Source: Phymorhynchus buccinoides (taxonomy: Eukaryota; Mollusca; Gastropoda; Neogastropoda; Raphitomidae). Taken from it: a DNA stretch of 64,000 bases. The stretch is taken from NCBI GenBank assembly GCA_017654935.2, contig CM065710.1, forward strand, positions 8,580,757-8,644,756, written 5' to 3'. Position numbers and translations under genes: made by a program. The notes under the pieces were generated by a model, which was not told where the DNA came from, did not search any database, and worked only from the letters and a program-made list of their open reading frames with translations. Position 1 is the first letter of the stretch. The number at the start of each line of letters is the position of its first letter. Positions 1 through 11,827 of this stretch are shown here, piece after piece.

Positions 1-1
1 C

Positions 2-72
2 CGCAAGTTCCGTTCTGGAGCGTAGAGATGTTATCCACACACTGGCAAGGTCCGTTCTCGCTGCAAACTGAG
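2..72 (-). pseudogene. Truncated copy of exon E19 (E20 fragment)
   Basis: Positions 2-71 align with 1721-1790 with few differences and keep the last three cysteines of the module. The 5' half of the exon is missing and replaced by a (TAC)n microsatellite that starts at about 75. The donor side is cut by the window edge, so only the loss of the 5' half is certain. Confidence 0.6.
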
Positions 73-74
73 GT

Positions 75-83
75 CTACTACTT

Positions 84-122
<39 letters not shown>

Positions 123-137
123 TCTGTACTACTACTA

Positions 138-185
<48 letters not shown>

Positions 186-257
186 AATAGCGACGACAAC
201 AACTACTGCTGCTGCTGCTGCTACTACTACTACTACTACTACAACTACTACTACTAT

Positions 258-295
<38 letters not shown>

Positions 296-296
296 T
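75..296. repeat. (TAC)n/(TGC)n microsatellite
   Basis: A long run of TAC with short TGC stretches, replacing the 5' half of the E20 exon fragment. Confidence 0.95.
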
Positions 297-377
297 GGTG
301 GAACCTCCATTATAAGACCTTCAAAAACAATCCAAAATGAGGTCTTATAAGGGAGGGGTCTTATAAGGGAGGTAATT

Positions 378-921
378 TTAACCCTTTCGCCGCTAGTCAG
401 ATTCAGCCCTAAAATACAATTAAACTTAACTGGGTAGAGACAAAACAAATCTGCAATATTGGGAATTCCTCTGTGACATGGCATGACATATTACATCAGA
501 CCTATCCTTACCACCACCACCACCCCACCCACCCAAAAAAAGGGTCTTCAGATACCAGGCCCTAATTTGATGCGTTTTAGTGACATGGGTGTGAAACTAT
601 TGTGGTGCATAAATGCGATATTGGCGGTAAAATTATCTTAGTAGTAGTAATATGGCTTCGGCCGGGAGGACGTAAAGAAAAAAAAAAGAAAAAAAATCTT
701 AATATTCTTGTGGCGGTGAGGTTTAACCAAGGCATGGTCACCGCTACAGCTATCTGTATTAATTTTAAAAAGATCGGGACTTTACTGGTTTCGTACTGCC
801 TCCGGGCATTGCCTCCAGTATTGTTCCCACCATATTTGTATTTACAAATGTCCCATATGTGTCTGATTCAGACCAAGAGGACGTAAAACACCATTTTCGT
901 CATTGGCGGTAAAAGGGTTAT
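378..921. mobile_element. TTAA-flanked piggyBac-like MITE P1, interrupted
   Basis: Starts TTAA-CCCTTTCGCCGC and ends ggcggtaaaaggg-TTA. The middle is interrupted by a copy of dispersed family C (about 640-893). Confidence 0.65.
640..893 (+). repeat. Dispersed family C, copy 1 (inside P1)
   Basis: Contains gcctccgggcattgcctcca and tatttacaaatgtcccatat, ending agaggacgtaaaac. Confidence 0.75.
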
Positions 922-944
922 ACTATCTTATGTGTTATATACAA

Positions 945-1130
945 TGTGGCGGTACCATAGCCGATGAGGTTTAACCGAGGCGTGGTTACCGCTACACCTA
1001 TCTCTATTGTTAAAAAACTCGGGACTTTACTGGTGTTGCACTGCCTCCGGGCATTGCAGCCAGTATTGTTCCCACCATCTTTGTATTTACAAATGTCCCA
1101 TATGTGTCTATGACCGAGAGGACGTAAAAC
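945..1130 (+). repeat. Dispersed family C, copy 2
   Basis: Starts gtggcggtaccatagccgat and ends gagaggacgtaaaac; the clearest copy. Confidence 0.8.
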
Positions 1131-1165
1131 ATCATTTTCAACATCGGGTTTAAAAACTTACAAAG

Positions 1166-1690
1166 AAGGGCAATGTCTCAGAGAAGTAGGTCTTATATGG
1201 GAGGGAGCCTTATAATGGAGAGGTCTTATAAGGGAGGTAATTTTAATACTTACAAAGAAGGTCAATGTCTCAGAGAAGTAGGTCTTATATGGGAGGGAGC
1301 CTTATAATGGGAGGTCTTATAAGGGAGGTAATTTTAATACTTACAAAGAAGGTCAATGTCTCAGAGAAGTAGGTCTTATGTGGGAGGGAGTCTTATAATG
1401 GGAGGTCTTATAAGGGAGGTAATTTTAATACTTACAAAGAAGGTCAATGTCTCAGAGAAAGTAGGTCTTATATGGGAGGGAGTCTTATAATGGGAGGTCT
1501 TATAAGGGAGGTAATTTTAATACTTACAAAGAAGGGGCAATGTCTCAGAGAAGTAGGTCTTATATGGGAGGGAGCCTTATAATGGGAGGTCTTATAAGGG
1601 AGGTAATTTTAATACTTACAAAGAAGGTCAATGTCTCAGAGAAGTAGGTCTTATATGGGAGGGAGCCTTATAATGGGAGGTCTTATAAGA
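1166..1690. repeat. About 91-bp minisatellite, six units
   Basis: The unit contains ggtcttataagggaggtaat and aatgtctcagagaagtaggt. Partial related sequence occurs at 316-380. The array ends 30 bp from the donor of exon E19. Confidence 0.85.
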
Positions 1691-1720
1691 GAGGTTCCAC
1701 TGTACTACTAGTGTTCTCAC

Positions 1721-1840
1721 CGCAAGTTCCGTTCTGGAGCGTAGAGATGCCGTCCACACAATGGCAAGTGCCGTTCTCGCCGCAGGCTGATCCCGCCATG
1801 CACTCCCTGTCGCTTCGACACGCATCCCCCGCATTCACCT
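1721..1840 (-). CDS. Six-cysteine module exon E19 (40 codons, phase 1-1)
   Basis: Acceptor cactcgcttgcag, donor gtgaga after TGC-G. Six cysteines spaced x5, x5, x5, x1, x11 (CGENGTCHCVDG). It contains two NGT sequons. A partial copy of its 3' 70 nt lies at the left edge of the window. Confidence 0.74.
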
Positions 1841-2343
1841 CTGCAAGCGAGTGAACCCATTCAAGTCGCTCCAGCCATAATATTATTAAGTCCGGAATTA
1901 ATAGGTAGCTGTCCATTTGATGCATTTGCTTCAAGGGAAGTAAATCTGTGCGCGCACCATACCTTGGTCACTTCTAAACTTGCTTTCGCTCCCTTAGACA
2001 CACAATTTTGCCTCTGACTTTGCTTTTGTAGTGGTTCGTTGTGGGGTAATCAATCGGTGTAAGAGATTTTTTTAATATAAAGTCTCTCTCTATATATATT
2101 AAAACAAGTCTGATCTACTAGGCCTACCACTTCCCTATGTCTAAACCTGAAGCCAAAAAACCCCGTAATTTTCTTTCATTTCTCATTTTGTTTATGTACG
2201 TTTTGTTTGTGTGTATGGCTGGAGTGATTTGTGAGTTTAAAAAAAAAAAATCAAAATCGTTGCGATGCGAATGAGTTAATGGACTGCTACACTGCATACG
2301 ATTCGCTGTCAATGCGATACGATCGTGACGACGCGAGTCACGA

Positions 2344-2690
2344 TTCTTCTTCTTCGATCGCTCAGACAGTTTCCTGTCAATTATGAGCGCAGATGCGCCA
2401 TGCTGCCGTTATGCGCCTAACTAACAAATAGTTAGGCCCAGCAAATCCGACTTCGACTGGAGGAGGAAATCGTTTTGAAAGCGTTTCTTGAAAAAAAAGG
2501 CAGGAGAATGGACCGGTAAGGCAGAAAGATAGTAGATGACAGTAAGCAAAGGGAAAAGGCAGAGTCAAAGAGAGTGACATATTAGAGGAAGCTACAAGCA
2601 CAGAACTTCCAGAAGGTGGGGAAACTATTTATGCAAAAGACCCCCCCTCCCCCCCCCCCGGTATCCCCACGGGGGGGAGTCATGATTCAT
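2344..2690 (+). repeat. Dispersed family Q, copy 1
   Basis: From cttcttcttcgatcgctcag through gcgcagatgcgccatgctgc to a C-run after ttatgcaaaagac. Confidence 0.78.
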
Positions 2691-2875
2691 TTCACGTGAA
2701 GAAATTCATGTACTGGTGGTCTACTTGAGGTCTACTGTGTTTGTGTGCGTGTCTGTCTGCGTGCGTACGTTGTGTGTGAGGGTGTTTGTGTCTGTGTGTT
2801 GGTGTATGTGGTCAGTCCATGCGGCTCAGTTGCTGTGGCTTACCGAATGGGGTATGAACGAGTTGGCGTCAATAA

Positions 2876-2996
2876 TTGTGTGTTTATGTGTGTGTGTGTG
2901 TGTGTGTGCGTGTGCGTGTGCGTGTGCGTGTGCGTGTGCGTGTGTGTGTGCGTGCGTGTGTGTGTGCGTGCGTGTGTGTTAGAGAGAGAGAGAGAG
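2876..2996. repeat. (GT)n/(GCGT)n microsatellite
   Basis: GT and GTGC repeats followed by a short (GA)n. Confidence 0.95.
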
Positions 2997-3077
2997 AGTT
3001 GCTTTGCATATGCGCTGTTGGTGGTTGGTGTCACTCTTGAATGTTGTTTTTTTGTTATCTGTTGATGAATAATTGAT

Positions 3078-3143
3078 TGTAAAGCGCTTTGGGCTCATCT
3101 GAGGTAAAGCGCTATATAAATGTACTGTTATTATTATTGTTAT
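3078..3143 (+). repeat. Short-element tail aaagcgctatataaatgt
   Basis: aaagcgctttgggctcatct then gcgctatataaatgt and TTA repeats, the common 3' tail type of this window. Confidence 0.78.
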
Positions 3144-3600
3144 TGAGGACTATATATTATTAATATAGAGCAAAAGTAGTTGAATTATTTTTTTAGACTG
3201 AACGGCATTTCGCGTGAATCATGCACGACTCGCATCGCACAGCTGTTTCGGGAGGAACATTTAGTTTATCTATATTTTCATAAGTTTTTTCAAGCAAACT
3301 TTAGTTAACTATAAGTAACTTTTCATAAATAACAGGCGAGAGTATGTTGTATGTGACAAGATTACTTATAGTCAGTGGATATTGCTAGATTTTCACTCAT
3401 AGGCAATCTTATTTATGTTTGTGATACTAAGTATATTATTTCTACTAGATATGTTGATTGATACTGCTCACAAAAATAAGTTTTTACCATAAATCTGAGG
3501 GAAGAAATATATTTCAAATACTATGTAGAGCATACAGCCAAAATATCTTTACAGACAAAAGCTTGGTCAGTTTTTATCTAAGATTTCTAGATTTAGGCTT
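3144..3600. other. No gene recognised
   Basis: A/T-rich intronic DNA without a repeat seen elsewhere in the window, apart from a gtgaatcatgcacgactcgc word related to 2690-2720 and 52600. Confidence 0.6.
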
Positions 3601-3719
3601 TTAACTAAATAGCTTGATTTTGTGTGGGACCGTGATCGTCGCTATCGCATCGTATTCAACAGCGGATCGTATGTAGTGTAGCAGGCCATTTAGTGTATGC
3701 ATGGGTGAAAGAGAAAAGG

Positions 3720-4296
<577 letters not shown>

Positions 4297-4312
4297 ACAC
4301 TGTTCCACTCAC

Positions 4313-4393
4313 TACATCTGCCATTGGAGTCGCACACAAGCCCCTCCTTACAAAAAGCTTCTTTGCCCAGACAGTTCTGATGAAGATTCAGAC
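4313..4393 (-). CDS. Cysteine-module exon E18 (27 codons, phase 1-1)
   Basis: Acceptor gattgcgttccag, donor gtgagt after TGT-A. Four cysteines spaced x6, x5, x5 (CKEGLVCDSNGRC). A (CA)n/(GA)n block starts within 20 bp of the donor. An alternative AG at CATCAG would be phase 0 and was not used. Confidence 0.7.
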
Positions 4394-4801
4394 CTGGAAC
4401 GCAATCACAAACACGCTGTACGGGCATTCGCGAGTGCGTCTTAAACAGTTAACACACGTAGTAGTAGCATGAGCTTGTTTTATTCTTTAACTGCAGGTCG
4501 GTATTAGAGGAGGGGACTTTTATACAGCTTTGTTGCGGTTGTCTCGCACATGTAAATTGTCATAAACAGCCAATCGCTTTGGCAGCTTATTCCAATTTAC
4601 GCGTTATGACCCGTGTTGACTGTTTTAGACGCACTCATCAATACCGCACCGACCAGGACAATCGTAGGTTTACGCGGAGAAGAAAATAATCCGTTTCAAC
4701 AAGTTAGGACTAGTTTTTTGTTTGTTTGTTTTTGTAAAACATTATCTCAGATCATGTTGTATCTTAAGTTTGTTGAAGATGCAGAAACTGAGTGTGGGTA
4801 T

Positions 4802-5430
<629 letters not shown>

Positions 5431-5436
5431 ACTGAC

Positions 5437-5517
5437 GACAGGTGCAGTTATCGCAGGTGCTGCCTACTTTGCAGTGACCCCATTTATTGCCACAACACCG
5501 GTCACCAGCGTCCACCA
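5437..5517 (-). CDS. Six-cysteine module exon E17 (27 codons, phase 1-1)
   Basis: Acceptor actggtgttgcag, donor gtcagt after TGT-C (a weaker donor than the others). Cysteines form a Cys-Cys pair, then x6, x5, x2, x1: compact and unlike the other six-cysteine modules. The downstream intron starts in a (GA)n/(CA)n tract and the upstream intron starts in a 0.9 kb minisatellite. Confidence 0.65.
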
Positions 5518-5555
5518 CTGCAACACCAGTATAGGCACAGTAATTAAGAAAACGA

Positions 5556-6470
5556 GCCTCCTGGGGTAAAGGGCCCACCCCACCCTAATAAACGAACCTC
5601 CTGGGGTAAAGAGCCCACCCCATTAACGAGCCTCCTGGGGTAAAGGGCCCACCCCACCCTAATAAACGAACCTCCTGGGGTAAAGAGCCCACCCCACCCT
5701 AATAAACGAACCTCCTGGGGTAAAGGGCCCACCCCATTAACGAGCCTCATGGGGTAAAGGGCCCACCCCATTAACGAGCCTCCTGGGGTAAAGGGCCCAC
5801 CCCATTAACGAGCCTCCTGGGGTAAAGGGCCCACCCCATTAACGAGCCTCCTGGGGTAAAGGGCCCACCCCATAAAGGAGTCTCCTGGGGTAAAGGGCCC
5901 ACCCCATAAAGGAGTCTCCTGGGGTAAAGGGCCCACCCGACCAGGGCCCAAAGGGCCCACCCGACCAGGGCCCAAAGGGCCCACCCGACCAGGGCCCAAA
6001 GGGCCCACCCGACCAGGGCCCAAAGGGCCCACCCGACCAGGGCCCACCCCATAAACGAGCCTCCTGGGGTAAAGACCCCACCCTAATAAACGAGCCTCCT
6101 GGGATAAAGGGCCCACCCCACCCTAATAAACGAGCCTCTTGGGGTAAAGAGCCCTCCCCACCCTAACAAACGATCCTCCTGTGGTAAAGAGCCCCACTAA
6201 CAAACGATCCTCTTGGGGTAAAGAGCCCACCCTAACAAACGATCCTCCTGGGGTAAAGAGCCCACCCTAACAAACGAGCCTCCTGGGGTAAAGAGCCCAC
6301 CCTAACAAACGAGCCTCCTGGGGTAAAGGACCCACCCCACCCTAATAAACGAGCCTCCTGGGGTAAAGGGCCCACCCCACCCTAATAAACGAGCCTCATG
6401 GGGTAAAGGGCTCAGCCTCCTGGGGTAAAGGGCCCACCCCACCCTAACGAACGAGCCTCCTGGGGTAAAG
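5556..6470. repeat. About 36-46-bp minisatellite rich in GGGCCC
   Basis: Over twenty units built on cgagcctcctggggtaaag plus ggcccaccccaccctaataa, with variants that drop part of the unit. It lies in the intron between E16 and E17; open frames in it are artefacts of the repeat. Confidence 0.88.
5931..6045. repeat. Inner 24-bp sub-array of the GGGCCC minisatellite
   Basis: Five direct copies of gggcccacccgaccagggcc plus aaa, a secondary expansion inside the larger array. Confidence 0.85.
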
Positions 6471-6536
6471 GGGGTGGAATCATAGTAGCTGCCCCCTCTG
6501 CTATCTAGCAGTCATGGTCGGAAACGACAGATTGGT

Positions 6537-6670
6537 ATACATACATACATACATGCATGCATACATACATACATACATACATACATACATACATACATAC
6601 ATACATACATACATGCATGCATGCATACATACATACATACGTGCATACACACATACATACATACATATGT
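6537..6670. repeat. (ATAC)n microsatellite
   Basis: ATAC with some ATGC variants. Confidence 0.95.
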
Positions 6671-6724
6671 ACAAACGTACATGCATGCATACCTACCTAC
6701 CTACACCTGTACATACAAACTCAC

Positions 6725-6802
6725 CACACAGTCTGTTGATGCAGGAGGTGCCAGACAGGCAGCTGGTTCCATTTCCAGAGCAAGGGAGGCCAACACCGAT
6801 AG
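6725..6802 (-). CDS. Cysteine-module exon E16 (26 codons, phase 1-1)
   Basis: Acceptor tttgtcctctccag, donor gtgagt after TGT-G. Four cysteines spaced x6, x5, x4 (CLSGTSCINRLC). An (ATAC)n microsatellite follows about 50 bp past the donor. Confidence 0.72.
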
Positions 6803-6890
6803 CTGGAGAGGACAAACGGCGAACAAACAAACAAACAAACAATAAATAAATATTGGTGTTTTGTGGCTTTTTTGAAATCATTAACCCTTT

Positions 6891-7213
6891 TGCTGCCAGC
6901 CTTTTTCCAGCCAAAAATGTCCATTGAATTTACCTGGGTAGAGAGCAAAATCCATCTGCAGTATTGGGGATGCTTCTGTGACATATATAAAATAAGTAAG
7001 TTCAAAAAATGACTTAAATTATTTCCAAGTCAAATTACAACCACCCAAGTGTTTGCTTGCTTTATTCCACATATAAAAATAAGGTCTATCCTTACTTCCC
7101 CAAACTAAGACAATAGGGTCTTTGGATAATAGACCCCACTTTGATGCCTTTTAGAGACATAGGTGTTAAATCACTGTGGTGCTAAAATGCGACTTTGGCG
7201 ATGAAAGGGTTAA
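6891..7213. mobile_element. TTAA-flanked piggyBac-like MITE P2
   Basis: TTAA-CCCTTT at one end and AAAGGG-TTAA at the other. About 75 bp longer than the 246-bp standard because of an extra A/T-rich segment after the ATATATAAAATAAG stretch. Confidence 0.75.
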
Positions 7214-7225
7214 ATAAATAGATAT

Positions 7226-7441
7226 GTTGGCTCAGAACAGGCTCCACTGAACTCCACCCAAGTGACTCAGCAGCAGTGCAGTGTCTCCTCGGTTGGTTGC
7301 CTTACTGACGGCCTAACATAGATTCGCTCCCCTTGGATTGCTGGCTTTGGATTCTGCGACCTGTCAAGCTATAGGGTGTGGCTGCGAGTTGGGATTCGGA
7401 ATGAGCGGCGTGGGAGCAACGCCACTGTACGGCCCAGAAGA
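7226..7441. repeat. Dispersed family K, copy 1
   Basis: Contains gactcagcagcagtgcagtg, ctcctcggttggttgcc and gtgggagcaacgccactgta. Confidence 0.78.
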
Positions 7442-7932
7442 TGGAAAAGGGAAAAAAACCAAAAAAATAATCAGAGAATAACTACAAGGCGTCGCCGAGC
7501 AGCAGACGTGTCCTTGATCCACATTTCAACTTCCGCAGTCTCTTAAAGGTCAAAAGTCAAGGTCGTCAAGGTCATTACTATTTTTGAATCCGGTACGACT
7601 TTAAAGCTGATCTTATACCCACTTGTCAATCTTTGGGGGCCGTAACCATGCAAATGTGAAAGACATAGCCCAAACCTCATTTCGACAGGTCCAAGGTCCA
7701 AGGTCAAAGTCCAACAATGAAAAAGCTACAACTGTCCTCAGGATTCAAAATAACCTAAAGCGGCCATATACGCACTTACAAAGTTTAGACTCTGTGACTC
7801 CCAAGCACGTGAAAGATGTGGCCTTGTTTTCAAGGTCAGACTGTAAATACCAAGGTCAGACTGTAAATGTTAAGGTCAGTAAGGGTACTCAAATTGAAAG
7901 GAACATTACATTTGAACCCAATGAAACTTTAT

Positions 7933-8130
7933 ACTACGTCTTGACGACACGAAAGGGCGATAATTTTCGGACTGACTTGACCATGTCACCTAGTGACTAG
8001 TCAGGGGCAGATAATTTTCTGTGGCTATATATACTACTAGTTCCTGACAGGCAAGGGCGATAATCTTATGTAGGTGGCGTTCGCATCTCAGTGCATGAGA
8101 CAGGGGCAGAGACTTTTCAGTATAAGCCTC
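7933..8130. repeat. Dispersed family J, copy 1
   Basis: Contains gacacgaaagggcgataatt, actagttcctgacaggcaag and tggcgttcgcatct. The stretch before it (7540-7930) is rich in caaggtca words and has an open frame at 7623-8000 that looks accidental. Confidence 0.72.
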
Positions 8131-8319
8131 ATTAAGTAGGGTTGATGACAACCTATTCAATTAAGCAAAGCTGCATAACTCTCCATGGAAAGGGACACTC
8201 AAGTGTTGTGTCCCTTCTAATGGAGAGTCATTCACCTTTGTTAATTCATTATCTTCTCTTTAAGGCTCATTATTAAGTCAAAATCTATTCAGTAGAATTT
8301 GACAAAACCGTGTTATATT

Positions 8320-8348
8320 TACACACATACACCTACACACGCGCACGC

Positions 8349-8380
<32 letters not shown>

Positions 8381-8650
8381 TTATTATATATTCTTACACA
8401 TTCTCACTTACAGACACATCTACTCACAACTCAACCACACCAAAACACACACGCAATATAATATTGTCTGAATCACTTTTAGTGGAAGGACGTTAAACTG
8501 AAGAACACACACACACACACACACACACACGCAAGTACGCGCCTACACACACACACACACACATGCACACACGCCACACCAGATACACCCCCCCCCACAC
8601 ACACACACACACGCATGCCCCCCCACCCCACCACCACCACCACACACACT
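8320..8650. repeat. (CA)n microsatellite cluster
   Basis: (CA)n runs at 8350-8382 and 8504-8645 with C-run and CACG variants, next to the donor of exon E15. Confidence 0.93.
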
Positions 8651-8680
8651 CACTCTTTGTTTCAAAGATAATATACATAC

Positions 8681-8824
8681 TGCAAGACAAATCGGGAGGA
8701 TTGAGAATGTAGCCGCTTTCGCATTGACAGATGCCATGTTGGTCGCAAATGGCGTGAGGGTCATCATTGCATGGTGGAGAATCCTGAGCGTTACATGACC
8801 CCAGAACTTCCTTTGGTTTGGGGT
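8681..8824 (-). CDS. Six-cysteine module exon E15 (48 codons, phase 1-1)
   Basis: Donor gtatgt after TGC-A, acceptor tgaatgaaacag. Six cysteines spaced x7, x7, x5, x1, x12 with CQCESGY, a classic EB/EGF-like end. Its length equals that of E6. The pyrimidine tract at the acceptor is poor, so the 5' end could shift by a few codons; AAG at 8809-8811 is a second phase-1 option. Confidence 0.7.
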
Positions 8825-9040
8825 CTGTTTCATTCAACAGTCAATGATACATACACGCAAGCATGCGCGTTTGCTCGCCCACACATGCAAAGAACACGCA
8901 CGTACATATTTGTTTATGTGCACTATCCCTCCCCCCTTCCCTTCGCCAGCTCCCACACCCAACCCAATTATCTCTCTCTTTCCCTCTCTATCCCCTTCTC
9001 AAGTCTCTCCAGCCTTCCTTTGTGGTGCTCTCTCGGACTC

Positions 9041-9250
9041 TCTGTCTCTGCCTGTCTCTACTACTCGGTGTGTGTATGTATGTGACTATGTCTCTCTCTG
9101 TCTCTGCCTGTCTCTACTACTCGGTGTGTGTATGTATGTGACTCTGTCTCTCTCTGTCTCTACTACTCGGTGTGTGTATGTATGTGACTCTGTCTCTCTC
9201 TGTCTCTACTACTCGGTGTGTGTATGTATGTGACTATGTCTCTCTCTGTC
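9041..9250. repeat. About 40-55-bp minisatellite in CT-rich DNA
   Basis: Four copies of tactactcggtgtgtgtatgt linked by CTCTGT-rich segments. Confidence 0.8.
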
Positions 9251-9447
9251 TCTCCCCCCCCCTCTCTCTCTCTGTCTCTCTCCCCCCCTCTCTCTCTCTC
9301 TCTCTATCTCTCCCCCCCTCTCTCTCTGTCTGTCTCTGTCTCTCTCTCTCTGTCTCTCCCCCCCTCTCTCTCTCTGTCTCTCTCTCTCTCTCTCTCCGTG
9401 TTATCAGTGCATTTGCCCCCCCCCCCTCCCCCCCTCCCCCCCCCCCT
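9240..9447. repeat. (CT)n and poly-C tract
   Basis: CT-rich DNA with C-runs, ending in a C-rich tract at 9416-9447. Confidence 0.93.
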
Positions 9448-9631
9448 AAGTCTCTCTCTCTCTTCCCCGTTTCTTCCCCTCTCTACCCCCTTTTTCTGAG
9501 TCTTTCTGTTTTTTGTCCTGCTCTCTCTACGTCTCTCAGGGGCGTAGCATCCTGGTGTGCAATGCGTATATGCATGTGTGCGTGGGGGTGTGCGTGCGTG
9601 CTTGCATACATTCATGCGTAATTGTTCCTAC

Positions 9632-9751
9632 CACAATGGTCTGTCAAGGGATGGGTGACAGTTTGGTTGCACTGGCATTTGTTGTCGATGCAACTCGCTC
9701 CCGTCAGACACATCTCCGGTTGGTCGGCGCATGCTGCCTCTTTGGCCAACC
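9632..9751 (-). CDS. Six-cysteine module exon E14 (40 codons, phase 1-1)
   Basis: Acceptor gattattatgcag, donor gtagga after TGT-G. Six cysteines spaced x6, x5, x4, x1, x11 with CQCNQT. It matches E19 in length and in last spacer. A tandem duplication has copied the acceptor and the first 25 nt of the exon to 9845-9869. Confidence 0.72.
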
Positions 9752-9754
9752 CTG

Positions 9755-10015
9755 CATAATAATCGTCATCGTCGTCATCAACGTCATCATTATCATTGTC
9801 GTCATCATCATTAAAGATTCATTATTATCATTTCGTTGTCGTCAGCGCATGCTGCCTCTTTGGCCAACCCTGCATAATAATCGTCATCGTCGTCATCATT
9901 ATCATTGTTGTCATCATCATCATTAAAGATTCATTATTATCATTTCGTTATTATTATAATCGACATCATTTATCTTCATTGTCATCGTCATCATCATCAT
10001 CATCATTAATTTTTG
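9755..10015. repeat. (ATC)n tract with tandem duplication
   Basis: ATC/GTC trinucleotide DNA, of which about 105 bp is duplicated together with the acceptor end of exon E14. Confidence 0.88.
9845..9869 (-). pseudogene. Duplicated acceptor and first bases of exon E14
   Basis: A roughly 105-bp tandem duplication (9725-9830 and 9841-9946) copies the E14 acceptor plus about 25 coding bases into the intron. No donor was copied, so it is a decoy acceptor, not an exon. Confidence 0.6.
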
Positions 10016-10158
10016 TTGTCACTGTGTTCGGCTCCCGTTAAATATACAGACCTAGTTTTTGTCACCGCACTGAAACCATTAGGGGCAATCCCACTCAGTG
10101 GCTGCAGCACTAGAACCAGCGCAACAAAAACCCCACCACACACACACACAAAACAGTA

Positions 10159-10346
10159 GGTGAAGACGAGGTAAAAAGCCCATGGGCGGGTAAGAAGCCC
10201 ATGCCAAGTATCTCATGAAATAAAGCAAATTTCAGTGACATTGAGCATTCGTCTCATGGGCAAATGTGACTGAAATTTACTTTATTTCATGAGAAAATTG
10301 GCATGGGCTTCTTACCCGCCCATGGGCTTTTTACCCCGTCTTACCC
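10159..10346. mobile_element. Palindromic TA-MITE copy T1 (188 bp)
   Basis: A near-palindrome with ggtgaagacgaggtaaaa at one end and its complement at the other, flanked by TA on both sides. It is shorter and more diverged than the other copies; inner arms read cccatgggcgggtaagaagc. Confidence 0.75.
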
Positions 10347-10348
10347 TA

Positions 10349-10502
10349 TCATCATCATCATCATTGTCGTTGTTGTCATCGTCGTAGGCCATATTCCTCT
10401 TCTTCCTCCTCATCGTCATCATCGCCATTCTTGTCATCATCATCATCATCATCATCACATGCACACATACAATCACAAACATGCCGATGCACAGTGAAAT
10501 GC

Positions 10503-10597
<95 letters not shown>
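10349..10597. repeat. (ATC)n and (GA)n tracts
   Basis: ATC repeats to 10456, a short ordinary stretch, then (GA)n at 10506-10597. Confidence 0.92.
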
Positions 10598-10598
<1 letters not shown>

Positions 10599-10807
10599 AC
10601 TGAACATTTTATTTTCCAATGAAAATAAGAGAAAAGAGAGATGAGAAAATGGCAGAGAGAGAAGAGAATGTGATTTAGAGACACAGAGAGACAGAGATGG
10701 ACGTAGAAACAGACAAAGAAACAGAGACAGAGACAGAGAAACAAGCAACAGACATACAGACAGACGGATGAACCAAATAGCTCAACAAACAGACACGGCT
10801 CACTCAC

Positions 10808-10891
10808 TGCAAAGGTGCTGCGTGTCACATACAGTGTTTTGGCCCACACAATCTTCATCCCTCAAGCAATGCATCGCTCCCAGAGGCAACC
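10808..10891 (-). CDS. Cysteine-module exon E13 (28 codons, phase 1-1)
   Basis: Acceptor ttatggctgacag, donor gtgagt after TGC-A. Four cysteines spaced x5, x6, x5 (CLRDEDCVGQNTVC). The intron from E12 is about 6.3 kb and contains the LINE at 14.9-17.0 kb. Confidence 0.7.
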
Positions 10892-11210
10892 CTGTCAGCC
10901 ATAATTCATAATGATAATAATAATAATAATAATAATAATAAAGAAAGCTTATAATAGCGCACATTCCAGGCTAGCTGCTCATGGCGCTTTACAAAAAAAT
11001 ACATTTCACCAAATCACATCAATACCCATGCTCGCACGCACACAAGCACACACACTGACGAACTGGAACACAGCATATCATTTACATGCGCATGCACACA
11101 TACATACATACGTATGTACGTGCGTACAAACATACATTCATACAGACACACACAACATACATACACACTTATGCCTACACATGCACGAGCACACGCACAC
11201 ACGTATATTC

Positions 11211-11604
11211 TTGGTATATTCTAGTCACAGACACTTATCTCTCCGTGAAATTCGGGTTGCTCCCACCTGGAGTGAGCGTTGCTGAAAGCGCAGCGCCACC
11301 TTATTTTTTTGGGTGTGTGTGTGTGAAGAGGTGGAAGGGGGTGGGGGCAGACTTGGGAAACCTAGCTATCAATTTGGTCATACCAGGCAGCGGGATTTCT
11401 CCCTGCTCTTACCGACGTTCAACTGCCGTGGGATTTTTACGTGCGTAAAGCGCTCGGGTCAGACTAGCTTTAAGTCCCCATTCAAAGGACTCGACGTTCA
11501 GTTCGATTTTACCCTCGAACTAGAACTTGGGGGGCTTGAACCCAAGTCACTCACGCACTGAAAATTGGCAGGCGAATGTTTTAACCACTCTGCCACCTTC
11601 TTGT
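11211..11604 (-). mobile_element. tRNA-derived SINE, copy A
   Basis: On the minus strand it begins with a tRNA-like head: an A-box-like ggcagagtggttaaaa (complement of about 11579-11596) and a degraded B box gggttcaagcccc (about 11532-11543). The body follows, containing ctgcctggtatgaccaaatt, and is shared with copy B. Confidence 0.7.
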
Positions 11605-11613
11605 CAATGTGTA

Positions 11614-11827
11614 GGGGAAGACGGGGTAAAAAGCGCATGGGCGGGTAAGAAGCCCACCCCAATTATCTCATGAAATAAAGAAAATGTGAGTCAAATTTGC
11701 CCATGAGACGAATGCTAGACATTAACGCTCGTCTCATGGGCAAAATGAGACTGAAATTTGCTTCATTTCATGAGATAATTGGGGTGGGCTTCTTACCCGC
11801 CCATGCGCTTTTCACCCCGTCTTCCCC
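11614..11827. mobile_element. Palindromic TA-MITE copy T2
   Basis: A 214-bp near-palindrome beginning ggggaagacggggtaaaa and ending with its complement, flanked by TA. It lies 10 bp from the head of SINE copy A. Confidence 0.85.

Noticed and set aside
7623..8000. 125-codon plus-strand frame
   Set aside because: Lies in repeat-like DNA with caaggtca words and overlaps family J; no coding signature.
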